64,000 nt of DNA, taken from Primula veris (taxonomy: Eukaryota > Streptophyta > Magnoliopsida > Ericales > Primulaceae). The notes below the pieces were generated by a model. That model was not told the DNA's origin, made no database searches, and saw only the letters and a list, made by a program, of their open reading frames with translations. A program made the position numbers and the translations under genes. The stretch spans positions 32,495,631 through 32,559,630 of the forward strand of contig OY821749.1 of the NCBI GenBank assembly GCA_963682055.1. Reading direction: 5' to 3'. Shown one piece after another: positions 1-26,192 of the stretch. Positions within the stretch are counted from its first letter, which is position 1, and each line of letters begins with the position of its first letter.

Positions 1-463
1 TTTCAGAGATCGCTCTGATACCATGTGAATATTTGAAGAGATGATAAGTTTTATTATACTTCCTTCAAATGAATACATAGACAGCCTTTTTATACAGGCT
101 AGTACAAGCTTCTACAGAATTCTATATTAAATGCTACCTAATAAACTTTAATACTAGCCAACTACTAACTAATACTACCAGAACTAATTAGATAATTAAT
201 CTCTTCTAACAGTAAAGTCATGTAATTCTACAAGAAACAAGTGGAATTTTTGCAGTTTTTAAGAAAAAACTAGTTTCATCAGACTCGGGCATAAAGCTTA
301 TAACATTTTCAAGACAAACAAATAGACAAAAGTTCAAAATTTAGATGATCAACTAATTGTAGTCCAGCTTTTAACAAATTTATGATCAAGGACTTAAGAG
401 ACTATTTCGTTGCATCTTGTCAGCAAATAATTTGGCTGTCTTGAATTTGTTAGCTAATTAAGG

Positions 464-671
464 ACTTGTTTTGTTGCAGCTTCTAAGCAAACAAGGATCT
501 ATCGAGTAACTGAAAAAAAGTATAAACTAACTCCACTTAGCTTAAAGCTTATAGCCTTTTGAGCCTTTGAGCCAAAGCCTTCAGAAAATAATTAGGCAGT
601 TTAGCCGGCAAACAAATTTAGTCCAGTTTTAAGTAAAAGACGGAGCTTATACGCTGAAACCAAACAAGGCC
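464..671. mobile_element. MITE, GGCTTGTTTGGTTG-type family (diverged copy)
   Basis: The left part reads GGACTTGTTTTGTTGCAGC and the right end reads GAAACCAAACAAGGCC, roughly inverted copies of each other, with A/T-rich sequence and AAGCTTATA-type internal motifs between. It belongs to the family found in more than ten places in this window. It lies just upstream of the cytokinin oxidase exon, presumably in its last intron. The rest of positions 1-765 shows no coding sequence; more AGCTTTTAAC-like fragments at 280-420 suggest a second decayed copy. Confidence 0.5.
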
Positions 672-765
672 TAACAGCTGAAACCTTATAATGACTACTT
701 TTCATTTCGTGAAGAAACTTTGACTTTTTTCGCTTCTTTCTTTCTACGACCTTTTGCAACTGCAG

Positions 766-1078
766 GTGGAAGCAAGAGACATTAATGGCTATACCAAACG
801 ATAATGTAGTTTACATGGTGAGCATTTTATCAGCTACAGTGCCATCTAAATCCGGAGAACTAGAACGCCTTTTAGCTATGAACGAAAGAATTATGCACTT
901 TTGCCGTCATGCAAATCTCGGGGTGAAACAGTATCTTCCCCACTATACTACTCGTAAGGAATGGAAAGCTCATTACGGGTGGAGAGGATGGAGAAAAATT
1001 GTCAAACTTAAAAGAATATATGACCCTCTAGCAATTTTAGCCCCTGGCCAGCTAATTTTTCCAAATGGAACTGCGTGA
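766..1078 (+). CDS. CKX: Cytokinin oxidase/dehydrogenase, last exon (partial gene)
   Basis: This is the C-terminal exon of a cytokinin oxidase/dehydrogenase, a secreted or vacuolar FAD enzyme that degrades isopentenyladenine- and zeatin-type cytokinins by cleaving the N6 side chain. The exon follows a splice acceptor (TTGCAACTGCAG, ending at 765) and reads RWKQETLMAIP onward to a TGA stop at 1076-1078. The family signatures are the FAD/cytokinin-binding C-terminal motif VKQYLPHYTTRKEW (about 60 residues in) and the terminal YDPLAILAPGQLIF. The spacing and length match the final exon of the family. The ATG at 785 is internal, not a start. No earlier exon is visible in 1-765, so either the preceding intron exceeds 765 bp and the gene continues to the left, or this is an orphan exon of a broken gene. 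The reading frame is intact, which favours a real gene. Confidence 0.85.
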
Positions 1079-2482
1079 GTATCCGAAATGATAGGAACAG
1101 ACTTTAATGCAGCATATATAAGCTGGTGGAGAATTTGGAGAATGTAGATTTTCTTTTATAAATTTCCAGTTTTCTTTTACATCTTTCGATTTTTCTAATT
1201 TTCTCAACAATGGAAAAGAACTCCATGAGCATTATGTCTTCTTTTCCAACACAGTTTTGTATTGTAGTCCGTAATTTTTTCTGTAAAGAGAAATCTTTGA
1301 TACAACAAACAACACTATACACCAATAGATGACTAAAATACCAAAGCAGACCCTGAAACATTTTCCATAAACAGCGTTATCTTGGAAAATATTTGCTTTT
1401 TTTTGGCACTGATCAAGAGATAAGCAGAGAATATTCGCTTTCGTTCTCGATAACCATACGGTCTCTGTAGTAGTTAACACCCATATACTCCGTAGTAGAG
1501 CAGAAGCACCCCTTAGTTGATAATGTTGTATTTGATTTAGTGGTTTTATTCTCTCTAAAAAAGATCTTTAGGCCTAAATACACGATCTTTAGGCCATGAA
1601 CGGCTAAGAATGTGTTCTTAACTCGTACGTTCTTTCGTCAACATAAACTTGGCCTGTTCGCAGAAATCCAGCACATTTTTGTTTTTGATTGAGGACATTG
1701 TTAAGTCTCACAGAGTACAAAAACTTTTGCTTATCATACACTCACGCACACATTCCATGGCAGGAAGTTTAGAGAACGATGCAAAAATAGCAAATACACT
1801 ACACTAATCTGTACATAAGGGTATGGTCAGTATACATATTAGAAATAATCAAGAACTTATGCTAGTCAAAAAGACCGAAACATGCCATATGCTCCTCAAA
1901 CAAGTTCTGTCATCCCAGCTTCGAAAAATCTCTTTATTTGACCATAAATTTTTTCCAAGTTTAAATATTTCACCCGAATTGTAAACCAGATTTCAAAACC
2001 TTGCCCTACCAATCTTGCGTTTTAGCTTACGAAAAATTCATAAAATGACAACTACATTTCAAATGTACAACTCTATTCATGATGTTAACAACAAAATTGA
2101 CGTACTTAGATCTATCACAACGTAACTTCAAGAGGAAAAGTACTCTTTGGGAGACATACAGGGAAACAAATGACACATTCTTGAGTATTTGTATTGTATG
2201 AATGCATTATTATATCAAAGTTATAAGGTAAGGTTCTTGAGGCTGTAAATTGCAGTGAAGTGAACCCAATCCATTACATTTCCGTACTTGAAACAACGAA
2301 AACAAACTGCATCTAAGAAATAAGACACTAAAAACAGGATAGAAGGCGGTGCGAGGGGAAATTGTTGAAGAAAGAGAAAGCTGAAACAAGAAATACACAA
2401 ACAGAGACTTAAAAGTTTAAGATGATAAAACTCAGAAAACACAACAGCCCCGCCTTTAGCCTTTTTCGTCTATTTATACGAC
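1079..2482. other. Spacer between convergent CKX and CML49/50-like genes
   Basis: Two genes converge here, so the stretch should hold both 3' untranslated regions and polyadenylation signals. It is A/T-rich with short meaningless ORFs. I see no RNA gene, no clear inverted-repeat element and no conserved coding segment. Confidence 0.6.
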
Positions 2483-5400
2483 TTATGCAATGAGGAAGGG
2501 CAACACAGTCAACATGAAAACTTCATACGAGAAAGTGGCTGATCCCGAGTACATGGTGTCCTTCTCCTTGAACTTCTCAGTAAGACCCTATATATTACAT
2601 ACAATTATAACAATGTAAAGCAGGTTAATCACGTTATCTACTAAACAAATAACAAAGATAAAGTACAGTTTGCAGCTCTAAACTTTATACCAGTGTTTTA
2701 AAACATGTTACCGCAACTTCAAGCACTCTTGCAAGAGGTTTTAAAATTATGTCTTGGCTTTTAACGTTTCTCAAGAAATCAGGGCAACGTTCTAATAAAG
2801 GTAATACAAATTGAGAGCTAAAGCACTTTGCTTAGGAGCTTTAAGTGGAAAGTGATTTTTTAAATAAAAAAAACAAAAATACCTTGACAGTGAGGCAACA
2901 CTCGATGAAATTGTCGTACTCGATGGCCCTATCTTTTCCACCTTTCTTATCAAATTTGGAGACCAATAATTCCAATACAACCGGTGAAACTGCATATCCC
3001 AAGCTCTGCAGTGCCTCACTTAGTTCTCTAGCATCAATTTTGCCACTTCTGTCCCTATCAAACCTCTCAAATATTCCCTGCAATTTCAGAGAATAAGTGA
3101 TTTAGCAAATTACACAATTGTAACATCAATTGGAAGTTACATTAATCTTGATAGAAGAAAAAGAAATTACCCTCCAGTTTTGAAGACTGTAGAACACAGA
3201 TGCAAACTCTTTAGGTCCTGTACCACGTTCAAAACAAAGGAAAATGCATTATTCCCTATAATCATATGTTATATAATGCAAATAACACAAAGGGCACTAT
3301 AGTGGCTTGTTTGGTTGTAACTTTTACGCAGAATTATTTGACTCTGAGGGGAAAAGCTAGAATTATTCTGTTTGAAAGTTTTAGTCTTTTCAAGCTAAAA
3401 GTAAAACCAAGAAGCCCATCTTTTAAACTGACCAAATGAGTCTTTATTACACACTAGCTTGATTAAGTTATGCTCTGGAGTGAAATAAATAAAACCAAAT
3501 CAACATGTTCAATTCATATATTTTGTAGATCATGCAAGTAGTTTATGATACCAAAATCATTAAGTCTGATACTAAATATTTGACTTTTGCAAACAATTAT
3601 TAGCCAGAAGAGACAAATGAGGCACCCACTTTAGAAAAATTATGCAAAATCCAACTGAAACACTTCAACTTTTCTAGAATTGTGGAATAGTCTTCTTGCC
3701 ACTCTGTGTGCTTGTCACTTTTTCATACCACGTTTCTTTTATAAGCTAGACGCAACCTTGAGTAGTTAATAGTTTGACAACAATTGAGTGATTATTTTAT
3801 ACTCCAAATACAAACAGAGTAAGTAAAACTAACAGTCCAAATTATCAACCCATTAAAATCGATTAGAATCAAATCAGAAAATTGGATAATCTTGAGAGAA
3901 TAGAACAAATCAGGCATAAATGCGGCCAGATATAAAAAGACAAAAATCTACATCAATGAAATTGTGTACTTCTTCTAACTTATGGTTTCCTACTTGCTCC
4001 ACAATAGAGTGAAAATCAAAATGATTTCAAGCAAAAATATACACAATTTACTACAGACATAAAATCTTCATGATAACTTGCTTCATACATATATCAATAT
4101 AGTTATCAGAACTTACGTGTTACCAGTGATCGATCACAACGTAAATGCTAGTTTCTCTAAACAGAGACAAGTACATTATGAAGAGCAGAAAATGAGAAAT
4201 GTGACATGAAAAGTTTTCACCAATGTCAATTGTCAAAGAATATATTACTAACAAACAGACAACTCCTAGGGATGCCAAATGTTGGAGCTTAATTGTGATA
4301 ATTAGGCCTTCAATTTCACAAAGGATTCTTACGAGCCATGATTGCTTAAATAATGAACACGAATCGAGTCTAAAAGTAGCGAGCTTTTTTCTGAACAGTT
4401 TGGTTCATCATAGCCCTGTAAAACCGCTAACTAAGACCTAAATCATAATATAAGAGAAGTCATGGTAAGCCATCACAAACACATCGATTCCATAAGGTGA
4501 GACTCGGACTCGGTTCAATGATAAATAATCAAACTTACTTATTCTTATAACAAACCAAACAGAATAAATAAACAAAATTTACACATTGATCATATCATAT
4601 ATAGCTAATACAGGTACATAATTTAGTATAGATCAAAACAAGAGCAGATAAAAGCAAACAGCACCCGGTTCATTTATAAAAAGATAAAGACATAATCTGT
4701 CAAAATGTTTGATTCATTTGCAATCCTACCAATAAGAACATTTGATAGCTTACCATGTATTTACCAAACGTATATTGAATAATAAGAACAAGATAATACA
4801 CATGAATTCAGTCCCCTCATTCAGACTCACAACTAAGAAATTTCTTCTATACTAGTTTTTTTAGAATCAAATGTATCTATATAATGGCCCATAGAGACTA
4901 ATAACAGTCATCTCATACTTAATTTCCTGATCAGATATCACAATCGAGTATCTAAGTATGTAACTATATAACTATGACAATAAATTTAGTACAGATCAAG
5001 TAAATGTAGAGTACTAACCGATCTTCCTGGCGTTAGTATTGGTGAAGAGATACATAAGCAGATGAACAGTCCTGATACTGAAACTCTGGTTATACCCAGA
5101 CAAAGCCCTTTGCAGCTCCTTATCGTCAATAAAACCGCTCCCATCCTGATCCGCAGCCTGAAACCCTGCCACCACGTTGGGATCCGTGCCAGGAGGAAAA
5201 GCAGACGGCATCAGACTCGCAAATGGCGAACCATAAGCACCTGGAGCTGTACATCGTTTTGTCGAAAGTTAGATCAAAGTTTATACACTAATAAATCGTC
5301 GGATATTGATTTTGTAAACCAACAAAAACAGATCCAGTAAACTTAAATGGGAGGCGTACGTTGATATTATATATGATGTTTTTTCACACCGTATCAGAGG

Positions 5401-6652
5401 CTCAAATGTAACAGTTTGATCAAAATACACAGAATATTAATATTTTTTCCCGAAACAGGGGCTGCAACACCAGACTGTCTCTACCAACTACCATTTAGTT
5501 CCGTTCCGTTCCAAAATTTAGCTATTACTAAACAAACATCACGTTTCTCCTCGGTTTTCTACATCAATCGCACCAAATTAAATAAGAAATATTAATTATA
5601 GGTGAGGGTAATAAAAACAGATGTTTGAATGCACAATTCTATCATGTCTTTTATTCTACAGTAATTTGTAAAGAAATGTTGATTGGGAAGTAAATCTCAC
5701 TTTATAGTATAAAAAAAAAAAAAACTTTTGTTTTTGTTTTTAAAATTTGTTCATATCAACGTAGAACAATTGATAAACACAAAAAACTCACACTCCCTCC
5801 GTTCCCAATTAATTGTCCATTACGAAACTACGTGCAATTTTGAACAGTCAATAACTTGTATCAAATTTGTCGGAATGAAAATTTTCAAAAGTTAATCATA
5901 CAGTTCAAACATTAAATTATACAGTATAATTTAGTTTTGAAATTTTTCATTTCGACAAATTTGATACAAGTTATAAGTCGGTTATACAGTATAATTTAGT
6001 TTTGAAATTTTTCATTTCGACAAATTTGATACAAGTTATAAGCCGATCAAAATTGCACGTAATTTCGTAGGCGACAATTAATTGGGAACGGAGGGAGTAT
6101 CTAAATTGTCGAAATAAATTATTATTTTTATATAAATTTAATCCTACAAAAATTAGAAGTTGAAAAGAAAAACTAAAATCATTTTAATAATACAGGTGCG
6201 AGTTTTTAACGATTAAAGTTGGACGTAGATTCGTACAAACCAAACAATTCAATACGAAAACGACGGTAATTAATTAGTAAGAAATAAATATAAAAATAAG
6301 TGGGAAGAGCTGAACCAGGTTGAGCCATGGGATAACCGCCACCACCGGGGCCCACAGGATAACCCGCACCACCGAGCTTATTCTCTTTCGGTGGCTTATT
6401 CGGATCATGAACCTTTCCAGGCTTGTTTGGGTCATAACCATGGGCCCCTGGTGCCGCACCGTAGGGTTGGGCCACGGGTGCCGTACCGTAGGGTTGGGCA
6501 GCGGGTGCAGAACCGTAAGGTTGGGCAACGGGTGCAGAACCGTAGGGTTGGGGAGCGGGAGTACCGTAAGATTGTGGTGGAGCACCGTAAGGGTTGGTAG
6601 AGGGAGGTTGTCCGTAACCGTAACCGGGTTGCGAGTGTGGGTAGCCAGACAT
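2483..6652 (-). CDS. Penta-EF-hand calcium-binding protein, CML49/CML50-like (5 exons, 303 aa)
   Basis: Coding exons, in transcript order: 6652-6316, 5246-5019, 3217-3171, 3077-2883, 2587-2483 (912 nt with TAA). This is a plant penta-EF-hand protein related to animal ALG-2/grancalcin, annotated in Arabidopsis as probable calcium-binding proteins CML49 and CML50; it is expected to bind Ca2+ and partner proteins in the cytosol or at membranes. Exon 1 encodes a Gly/Pro/Tyr/Gln/Ala-rich tail with four 9-residue AQPYG-x-AP-x repeats. Exons 2-5 encode the EF-hand part: a canonical loop DQDGSGFIDDKE, a second loop DRDRSGKIDARE, then a degenerate FDKKGGKDRAIEYDNF and the conserved C-terminal FMLTVLPFLIA. 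All exon phases agree. The ATG at 6652 is the first in frame and is preceded by a CT-rich leader and a TATA box. Intron 1 holds a Stowaway MITE and the 1.8-kb intron 2 another MITE. Which of CML49 or CML50 is the true orthologue cannot be decided here. Confidence 0.94.
3302..3418. mobile_element. MITE, GGCTTGTTTGGTTG-type family
   Basis: It reads GTGGCTTGTTTGGTTGTAAC at the left and AAAGTAAAACCAAGAAGCCC at the right, an imperfect terminal inverted repeat, with a CTTTTCAAGCT-like interior. It sits in intron 2 (5018-3218) of the CML49/50-like gene. The rest of this 1.8-kb intron shows no coding or structured signal that I can support. Confidence 0.6.
5792..6098. mobile_element. Stowaway-like MITE with an internal 65-bp tandem duplication
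   Basis: The ends are ACTCCCTCCGTTCCC and its inverse GGGAACGGAGGGAGT, the Stowaway (Tc1/mariner) consensus; the inverted similarity extends inward through AATTAATTGTCC and the CGAAACTACGTGCAATTTTGA arm. Inside, a block starting ACAGTATAATTTAG at 5921 is repeated at 5986, a 65-bp tandem copy not present in the sister element at 31896-32131. It lies in intron 1 of the CML49/50-like gene. Confidence 0.85.
6449..6560 (-). repeat. 27-bp coding repeats in CML49/50-like exon 1
   Basis: The exon contains about four copies of a 27-nt unit encoding AQPYGSAPV-like nonapeptides with small substitutions (S/T/A and V/A/G). The unit stays in frame, so copy-number change would lengthen or shorten the disordered N-terminal tail without breaking the EF-hand domain. 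Confidence 0.75.
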
Positions 6653-6757
6653 TGTTAGAGAGGGAGAGAGAGATATATGTAAATATATATAGAGAGAGAG
6701 AAAGTGTATGTATAGGTTTATTAGAGAGATTGTGTGGGAGTTGTAACGACTTTGGAG

Positions 6758-6768
6758 ATTTATAAATG
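6758..6768 (-). promoter_or_regulatory. Probable TATA box of the CML49/50-like gene
   Basis: On the minus strand the sequence is CATTTATAAAT, about 105 bp upstream of the ATG at 6652. Downstream lies a pyrimidine-rich CTCTCTCT and TATATA leader (6655-6715), typical of plant 5' untranslated regions. The position and sequence fit a TATA box; the start of transcription is inferred near 6730. Confidence 0.5.
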
Positions 6769-7145
6769 GGGATTGAGCCTCGATTTTGGTATCGCAAAAT
6801 GTCGGTTTTCAAGTCAAAACAATATGTACAAATTTCAAATCGTAATTCGGATTTAGGTTTAGCTTTTTCTTCTTTAAAATAAAAAGATAAACTGTAAATA
6901 CGAATTTACGATTTACCTAGAAAACATGCATTTTGCAGTTGAAAAATCCAGTATCATGGAATATGGGACGAGATTGGGGTTGGATTTTTGTGTATTTACC
7001 ATGTGCGCCACTTGACTTTTTGACATTGTTCATTTATCAACTCACTTTATTTATTTATTTATTGTTGAATTAATATGATTAGGTATTTTTAGTTATTCAT
7101 TACGAAAATATGTATAATTTTGATTGAACTATAACTTGCAGGGCT

Positions 7146-7415
7146 TGTTTCGGTCCGGTTTTTGGCAAAACCGATCAGATTTTTCAGTTTGGTCTTTTTC
7201 GGTATTCAGTCTTTTTATTTTTTGAACCGAACAGAACCGGTTTGTTTTTGGTCCGGTTTCGGTCTTTCGGGTTTTCTTCGGGGTTTTTCGATCTTTTCGG
7301 GCTTTTTTGGTTTTTTTCGGTCCGGTTTTATTCTAAACTGAACCGAAACAGTTTCGGTTGTTTGGTTTCGGTCTTTTTCGGTTCGGTTTTTTTTGGATTT
7401 TCGCCCAGCTCTAAT
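7146..7415 (+). repeat. CCGGTTT/TTCGG-rich element, single copy
   Basis: It is an almost pure mixture of CGGTTT, TTTTCGG and GGTCCGGTTT words ending in GGATTTTCGCCCAGCTCTAA. The order of words (GGTCCGGTTTCGG, then a GGCTTTTTTGGTTTTTTTCGG-like block, then GGTTTTATTCTAAACTGAAC, then the CCAGCTCTA end) matches one monomer of the tandem array at 47345-48150 read on the opposite strand, so it is a dispersed member of the same family rather than random simple sequence. Confidence 0.65.
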
Positions 7416-7582
7416 AACCGGTATCAAAATTGTCGAAATGAAAATTTTCAAAAGTTAATCATATAGTTCAAACATTAAATTATATGAGTTAGTTTCATTT
7501 TGACAATTTTGATACATGTTATAAGCCGGTCAAAATTGCACGTAATTTCGTAAAGTACAATTAATTAGGAACGGATGAAGTA
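7416..7582. mobile_element. Truncated Stowaway-like MITE
   Basis: It shares the interior (TCAAAATTGTCGAAATGAAA, AAGTTAATCATATAGTTCAA) and the right arm (TTGCACGTAATTTCGTAAAG, AGGAACGGATGAAGTA) of the complete elements at 5792 and 31896. The left end is missing and abuts the CCGGTTT-rich element, suggesting that one element inserted into or replaced part of the other. Confidence 0.65.
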
Positions 7583-7871
7583 ATAGTGTTATATTCATCT
7601 GAAAATATTACGTTAACACATTAAACTATGGTGTGAAATATTATGTGGACCAATTATGTATTCAATAAAAATTGGTTTTTAGAATCATAACAAAATGATT
7701 GGTCATAAGTTTGTTGGGGCAAGTTATTTATTTAATGTTAAATAAAATATATTTAAGTATTTTTAATAGTATAGTTATAGTTGGTCAAAAAAACATTATG
7801 TAAATACATTATTAGATAATGTGACAGAATTAAATGAACACAAATTTGTTCAATTTTGTTATCTCAATCAT

Positions 7872-8021
7872 GGTACCTGGAAGCAGAGTACCTGACAGTC
7901 AGGGTTACTCTGCTTTCACAGCCATTGGATCTGTTATTAAATTTAAACTGTAGTAGATTCAATGACTGTGTAAAGCAGAGTAACCTTGACTCAAAGTCAG
8001 CTACTCTGCTTCTGTGGTACC
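7872..8021. mobile_element. 150-bp hairpin (foldback) element with GGTACC ends
   Basis: The left arm begins GGTACCTGGAAGCAGAGTAC and the right arm, read on the other strand, begins GGTACCACAGAAGCAGAGTA. Pairing continues inward through GACAGTCAGGGTTACTCTGC against GACTCAAGGTTACTCTGCTT and on through an ATTGGATCT/ATTGAATCT pair to a short A/T-rich loop near 7945. Arms of about 60 nt make this a near-complete palindrome, as expected for a small foldback MITE. No transposase is present. Confidence 0.7.
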
Positions 8022-8518
8022 TTTGTTATTGTTGACATAAGTACATGACTAATCATGGTCTACTTTAATGACAAATATTATCCAAATGGTGAATATGACT
8101 ACTATAATTTATGGCAAACAAAAATAAAAATTATTTGTGCATGTTCATACAGCTCAAGTCAAACATGTTATGCGGAAATAATACCCAAATGATAATATTG
8201 AGTCACTATTCTAAGTTGAATTTTTAAAGTCCACTCTTTAAGCTTAAATACTTAAAATTAATTCACATTTATGTCAAGTTGGTTGATGGAAACAACTATG
8301 AAAGTGTACCTATTTATCATATATGATCCGTACTTCGTTGAATATAATTGCTAGTCTACATTTTCAATTAAAAATCTCGAAATTACTTGGTGCTGGTTAA
8401 GCCTTTTTATTAAGAAAAAAAATGTTACTGCCTCACCGTCCGATGCGAAACCAGAAACCGGAGACGAGGGTGTCAAAATATTTTTATGGGAATGTTAAAT
8501 GTATAATTTTAATTACTA

Positions 8519-8760
8519 AGTGTAGTAATGAAATCGGATTGATAGTAAATGATTTCGATCGACTTCAATTAGTCATGAAGACTAAAACACGGTTTTTTCC
8601 ATAAAAAAAATTACTATATAAAACTATATTATACATTTATACGTGTAGTAATGAAATAGGATTGATAGTAAATGATTTTGATGGAGTTGAATTAGTAATA
8701 AATTTATAATAGGGTAAATGTAAAAATTAATGAAAACCAAAACACGGTTTTTCCACACGG
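8519..8760. repeat. Direct duplication of about 120 bp
   Basis: The block GTGTAGTAATGAAATCGG followed by ATTGATAGTAAATGATTTC at 8520 recurs as GTGTAGTAATGAAATAGG at 8645, and both copies run on to an AAAACACGGTTTTT end (about 8585 and 8740). It is a diverged tandem copy in the spacer. Confidence 0.6.
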
Positions 8761-9144
8761 TTTTGTACGATCATGATATTTATTTACCACTTGTGGATAA
8801 TATTTTACGCGCTTAAAATATCAATCATGCTTGTCTGTCAACTTATGCATAAGTCACAAGTCATAATAACACACGTCCATGATTAATATTCATATTCATA
8901 TAGTCGACATATATATACACTCAAAAAACACCACTAGCCTATTTGTTGAAAAGTAAATATATTAAATATTATCTGCATTTTTGCAGGTTCTTGTCTCCAC
9001 CTAATCTCACTGAGCTCTCAGCTATGTATGTAGTTTTGGCAAAATATGAAAGTTGATTTTTCGTTGACAACTTAGATCTCCATCCATTCTACAATTTGGA
9101 ATAAAAATACATAAGTGAGTTAGTCTGAAAACGATATAAAAACT

Positions 9145-9350
9145 ACTCTCTACCTTCCCATTTAATTGTCCATTACGAAACTACGTGCAATTTTGATCGG
9201 AGTATAACTTGAATTAAAAATGTCGAAATGATTTTTTTTATTTAAATATAATCATAAAATTTAACATTTAAACAATATGATCAATTTTTAAAAAATTTTA
9301 AGTTCTTGATCGGTTAAAATTGCACATAGTTTCGTAGTAGACAATTAACT
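9145..9350. mobile_element. Decayed Stowaway-like MITE
   Basis: The left arm keeps TTTAATTGTCCATTACGAAA and CTACGTGCAATTTTGATCGG; the right arm keeps AAAATTGCACATAGTTTCG and GACAATTAA. The outermost CTCCCTCCG ends are worn to CTCTCTACCTTCCC on the left and lost on the right. Confidence 0.6.
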
Positions 9351-10312
9351 CGTTCAATTGACAAGAAAACTGATTAAAATTAGAATTCAATCGTTCTCAT
9401 TTCTAACGTACATACAGCATTAACTTGTATTTAGAATGCCATTGCAAATGGAGTATAAATGTATAATTGAATACCCCAGTTAACAAGTATTATGGCTAAC
9501 CGTATCGTAAAGCACTTGGAAAATTCTTTTATGCTTATAAATACATCAACTCGATGTCTGTTGATCTTCATAGAGCCCTTGTTCTAACTCAATTGAGACG
9601 CATACTAATCAGCTTTAGGTTACTTCACACAATAAGATTACCGAGGATAAAACAACTTTCTTACCATCATGTTTTCCGTTGAACTAGAGTCCGTGTTTCA
9701 AATAATATTATTTTTGACACCACAAAAAAATAGTTGAAATTTGTCAAATGAATTAAGTAAAGTACACCCTTCGCTCAACTAATGAATGCATTAAAATACG
9801 GAAACAAACAGGCTAATACGAAATATTAATCTGCTTATGTTACCGTCGAAGTGAATAAGTGTGAACATGGTCTTTGACGGAATTCCTCAAAAATCTCAAA
9901 TGATATCCAGCTTGGCTATCTGCAATAAACATGCAATGACGCCTACTGTACATTCTAATTTTTCCATGCTAACCAGAAAATCTGGCATAGGAAGCCTAAA
10001 ATAAATAATGTTATACACAACACTGTAGATATATAATCATCCTCCTACCATTCTATCGAAGTTCGTGGACCTCTGGCTTGCCTCGTGACTCGGATTTCTC
10101 TTTAAAAGGAAAGAACAAATGCTATAGAACCATATCCATCGCAAGATTGTCTAAAAAACGCTTTAGGGCGTGCTGAAAAGGTATATATGTCACCTCTACC
10201 ACGTAAAAGCAATCTGGTTTTGAATTTGGGTAACAGGTCACGACTCCGTAACATTCCTGGAGAAAAAAAGGCTAGTTTCCGAAACCAAAAGCCGAAATAT
10301 TGTTCTCCAACA

Positions 10313-24674
<14,362 letters not shown>

Positions 24675-26192
24675 AATTAGTCTCGCCAGAGCTGCATTGG
24701 TGGTTATATTAATAATATATTATATAATCGAGAGATATATATATATATATGTAATTGGGGGATTTATAACCCTAGATAATAAATAAGAGAAAAATAGAAA
24801 AAGAGAGTTTTTGAGATATAGAGAGAGAAACAAGGTTGCCATTGGGGCGCGTGATTTAATTACTCGCCGTTGCTATTCTATTTCTCTCCCTCTCTCTATT
24901 ACTACTTATCGGATCGGTATCGCCTTTTTTTTTTTTATCGCTCCTTTCCGCTTGATTTTTCGACCTTCACGTCAAAACCGTAAAATCTAAATTACAAACT
25001 GTAGTTCTGATTTATGGTTTACCTTTTTTATTTTATTTTTCACAAAAAAAAAAAGGTAAACAGTCATTATAAATTACGGTTTGTATTTTGTAATTACGGT
25101 TTTAGCGTGAAAAAGATTTTTTTTAGTCGAAAAATACAGTCTCTTTCAGAAATAAAGCAGTAGCAAAAAAGTTTGGTTTCCAAAGTATATACAACTGTTT
25201 GGTAAAAACTTAAAAAAAATTGACTTTAAACATATTTATTTTTAACATTAACTAATATACTTTTGTTTTTTCAATCAAAATAACTTATAATACATTTTTT
25301 TGATAAATTTTTAAAATATCATATTTAAACGAGAAGGTAACACGTCAACCATACGAATAAATTTTTAGTTGAGATAAGATCAATAATCATTTAGATTCTT
25401 AAAATGGTGGGGAGAAATCTACCAAAATCTTCAAAATGGTTGACTTTTTTGCTTTTATCTTTTCTAGTTATATTACTTCAAAATCTAGATTTTCAAAAGC
25501 TAAAAAAAACAATGATACCAAACGCATGTGACTTTTTAAAATTAAAAAACTAAAAAAGCTATAAAAAAAAGTTGATGTAACATGCAATCTTATTTTTTTT
25601 ATTTTTTTTCAAATTATATAACTAGTACTCCTCTTTTAATAATTTATACTTAAAAAACATTTGGTTAAGTATTAGGCAATGCAATCCAAAAGAAAACTCA
25701 TTCAATGACGAGTTTTTGTTATCGGATTTGTCGAAAGTCGACCCTAACCAACTGGTTTTGCAAGAGACCAGGACCCGCCTCCTTAAGATTTCAAACGAGC
25801 GTAAGTGAACTGCCTGAACTAGTTTTAGAAACCAATTCAATTCAAGTGTAATATGTCAAAAAGATCTAACAATGTTCAAGACAAACACGAAATTATAGAT
25901 TTAAAACATAAGTTCAACGTGATACATGCTCAACCAATAAAACATAATTTTTACTTGAGATTACATGTATGTAAACATAAAAATACTGCTTACATGCAGG
26001 TACTAAAACCGCGTTTCCTAAAATAACACATAATCGACAGTCTCATTGCCCATTGGTACTAAAAGCATATCCACACCTCAACATTTTTCATGATTTTTCA
26101 TTTTCTAGGAAAGAAGTTTGTGGAGTTGCCAAAAACATAAACAAATAACAAACTTGTTTCTAGATTTTCGAGAACACTCCAGACTTGGAAAG
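24675..26192. other. INO80 upstream region and SFGH 3' flank
   Basis: Head of INO80 and tail of SFGH, both on the minus strand. The first 250 bp hold TATATATA runs and CT/GA-rich stretches compatible with a leader and promoter. Around 25190-25580 is A/T-rich DNA with GGTAAAAACTTAAAAA and CAAACGCATGTGACTTTTT words that may be a worn MITE. No gene seen. Confidence 0.5.

Larger units (their letters stand above)
6769..10312. other. Spacer between CML49/50-like promoter and INO80 3' end, rich in mobile elements
   Basis: This 3.5-kb stretch carries the CML49/50-like promoter side on the left and the INO80 3' untranslated region on the right. It holds a CCGGTTT-rich element (7146-7415), a truncated Stowaway (7416-7582), a 150-bp hairpin element (7872-8021), a direct duplication (8519-8760) and a decayed Stowaway (9145-9350). 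I see no coding sequence in it. Confidence 0.6.

Noticed and set aside
785..787. ATG at 785 as the start of a 97-aa gene
   Set aside because: The frame is open back to a good splice acceptor at 765 and the upstream residues continue the CKX pattern, so this Met is internal.
6320..6658. 112-aa plus-strand ORF opposite CML49/50-like exon 1
   Set aside because: An antisense shadow of a 27-bp coding repeat; the minus-strand frame continues into EF-hand exons.
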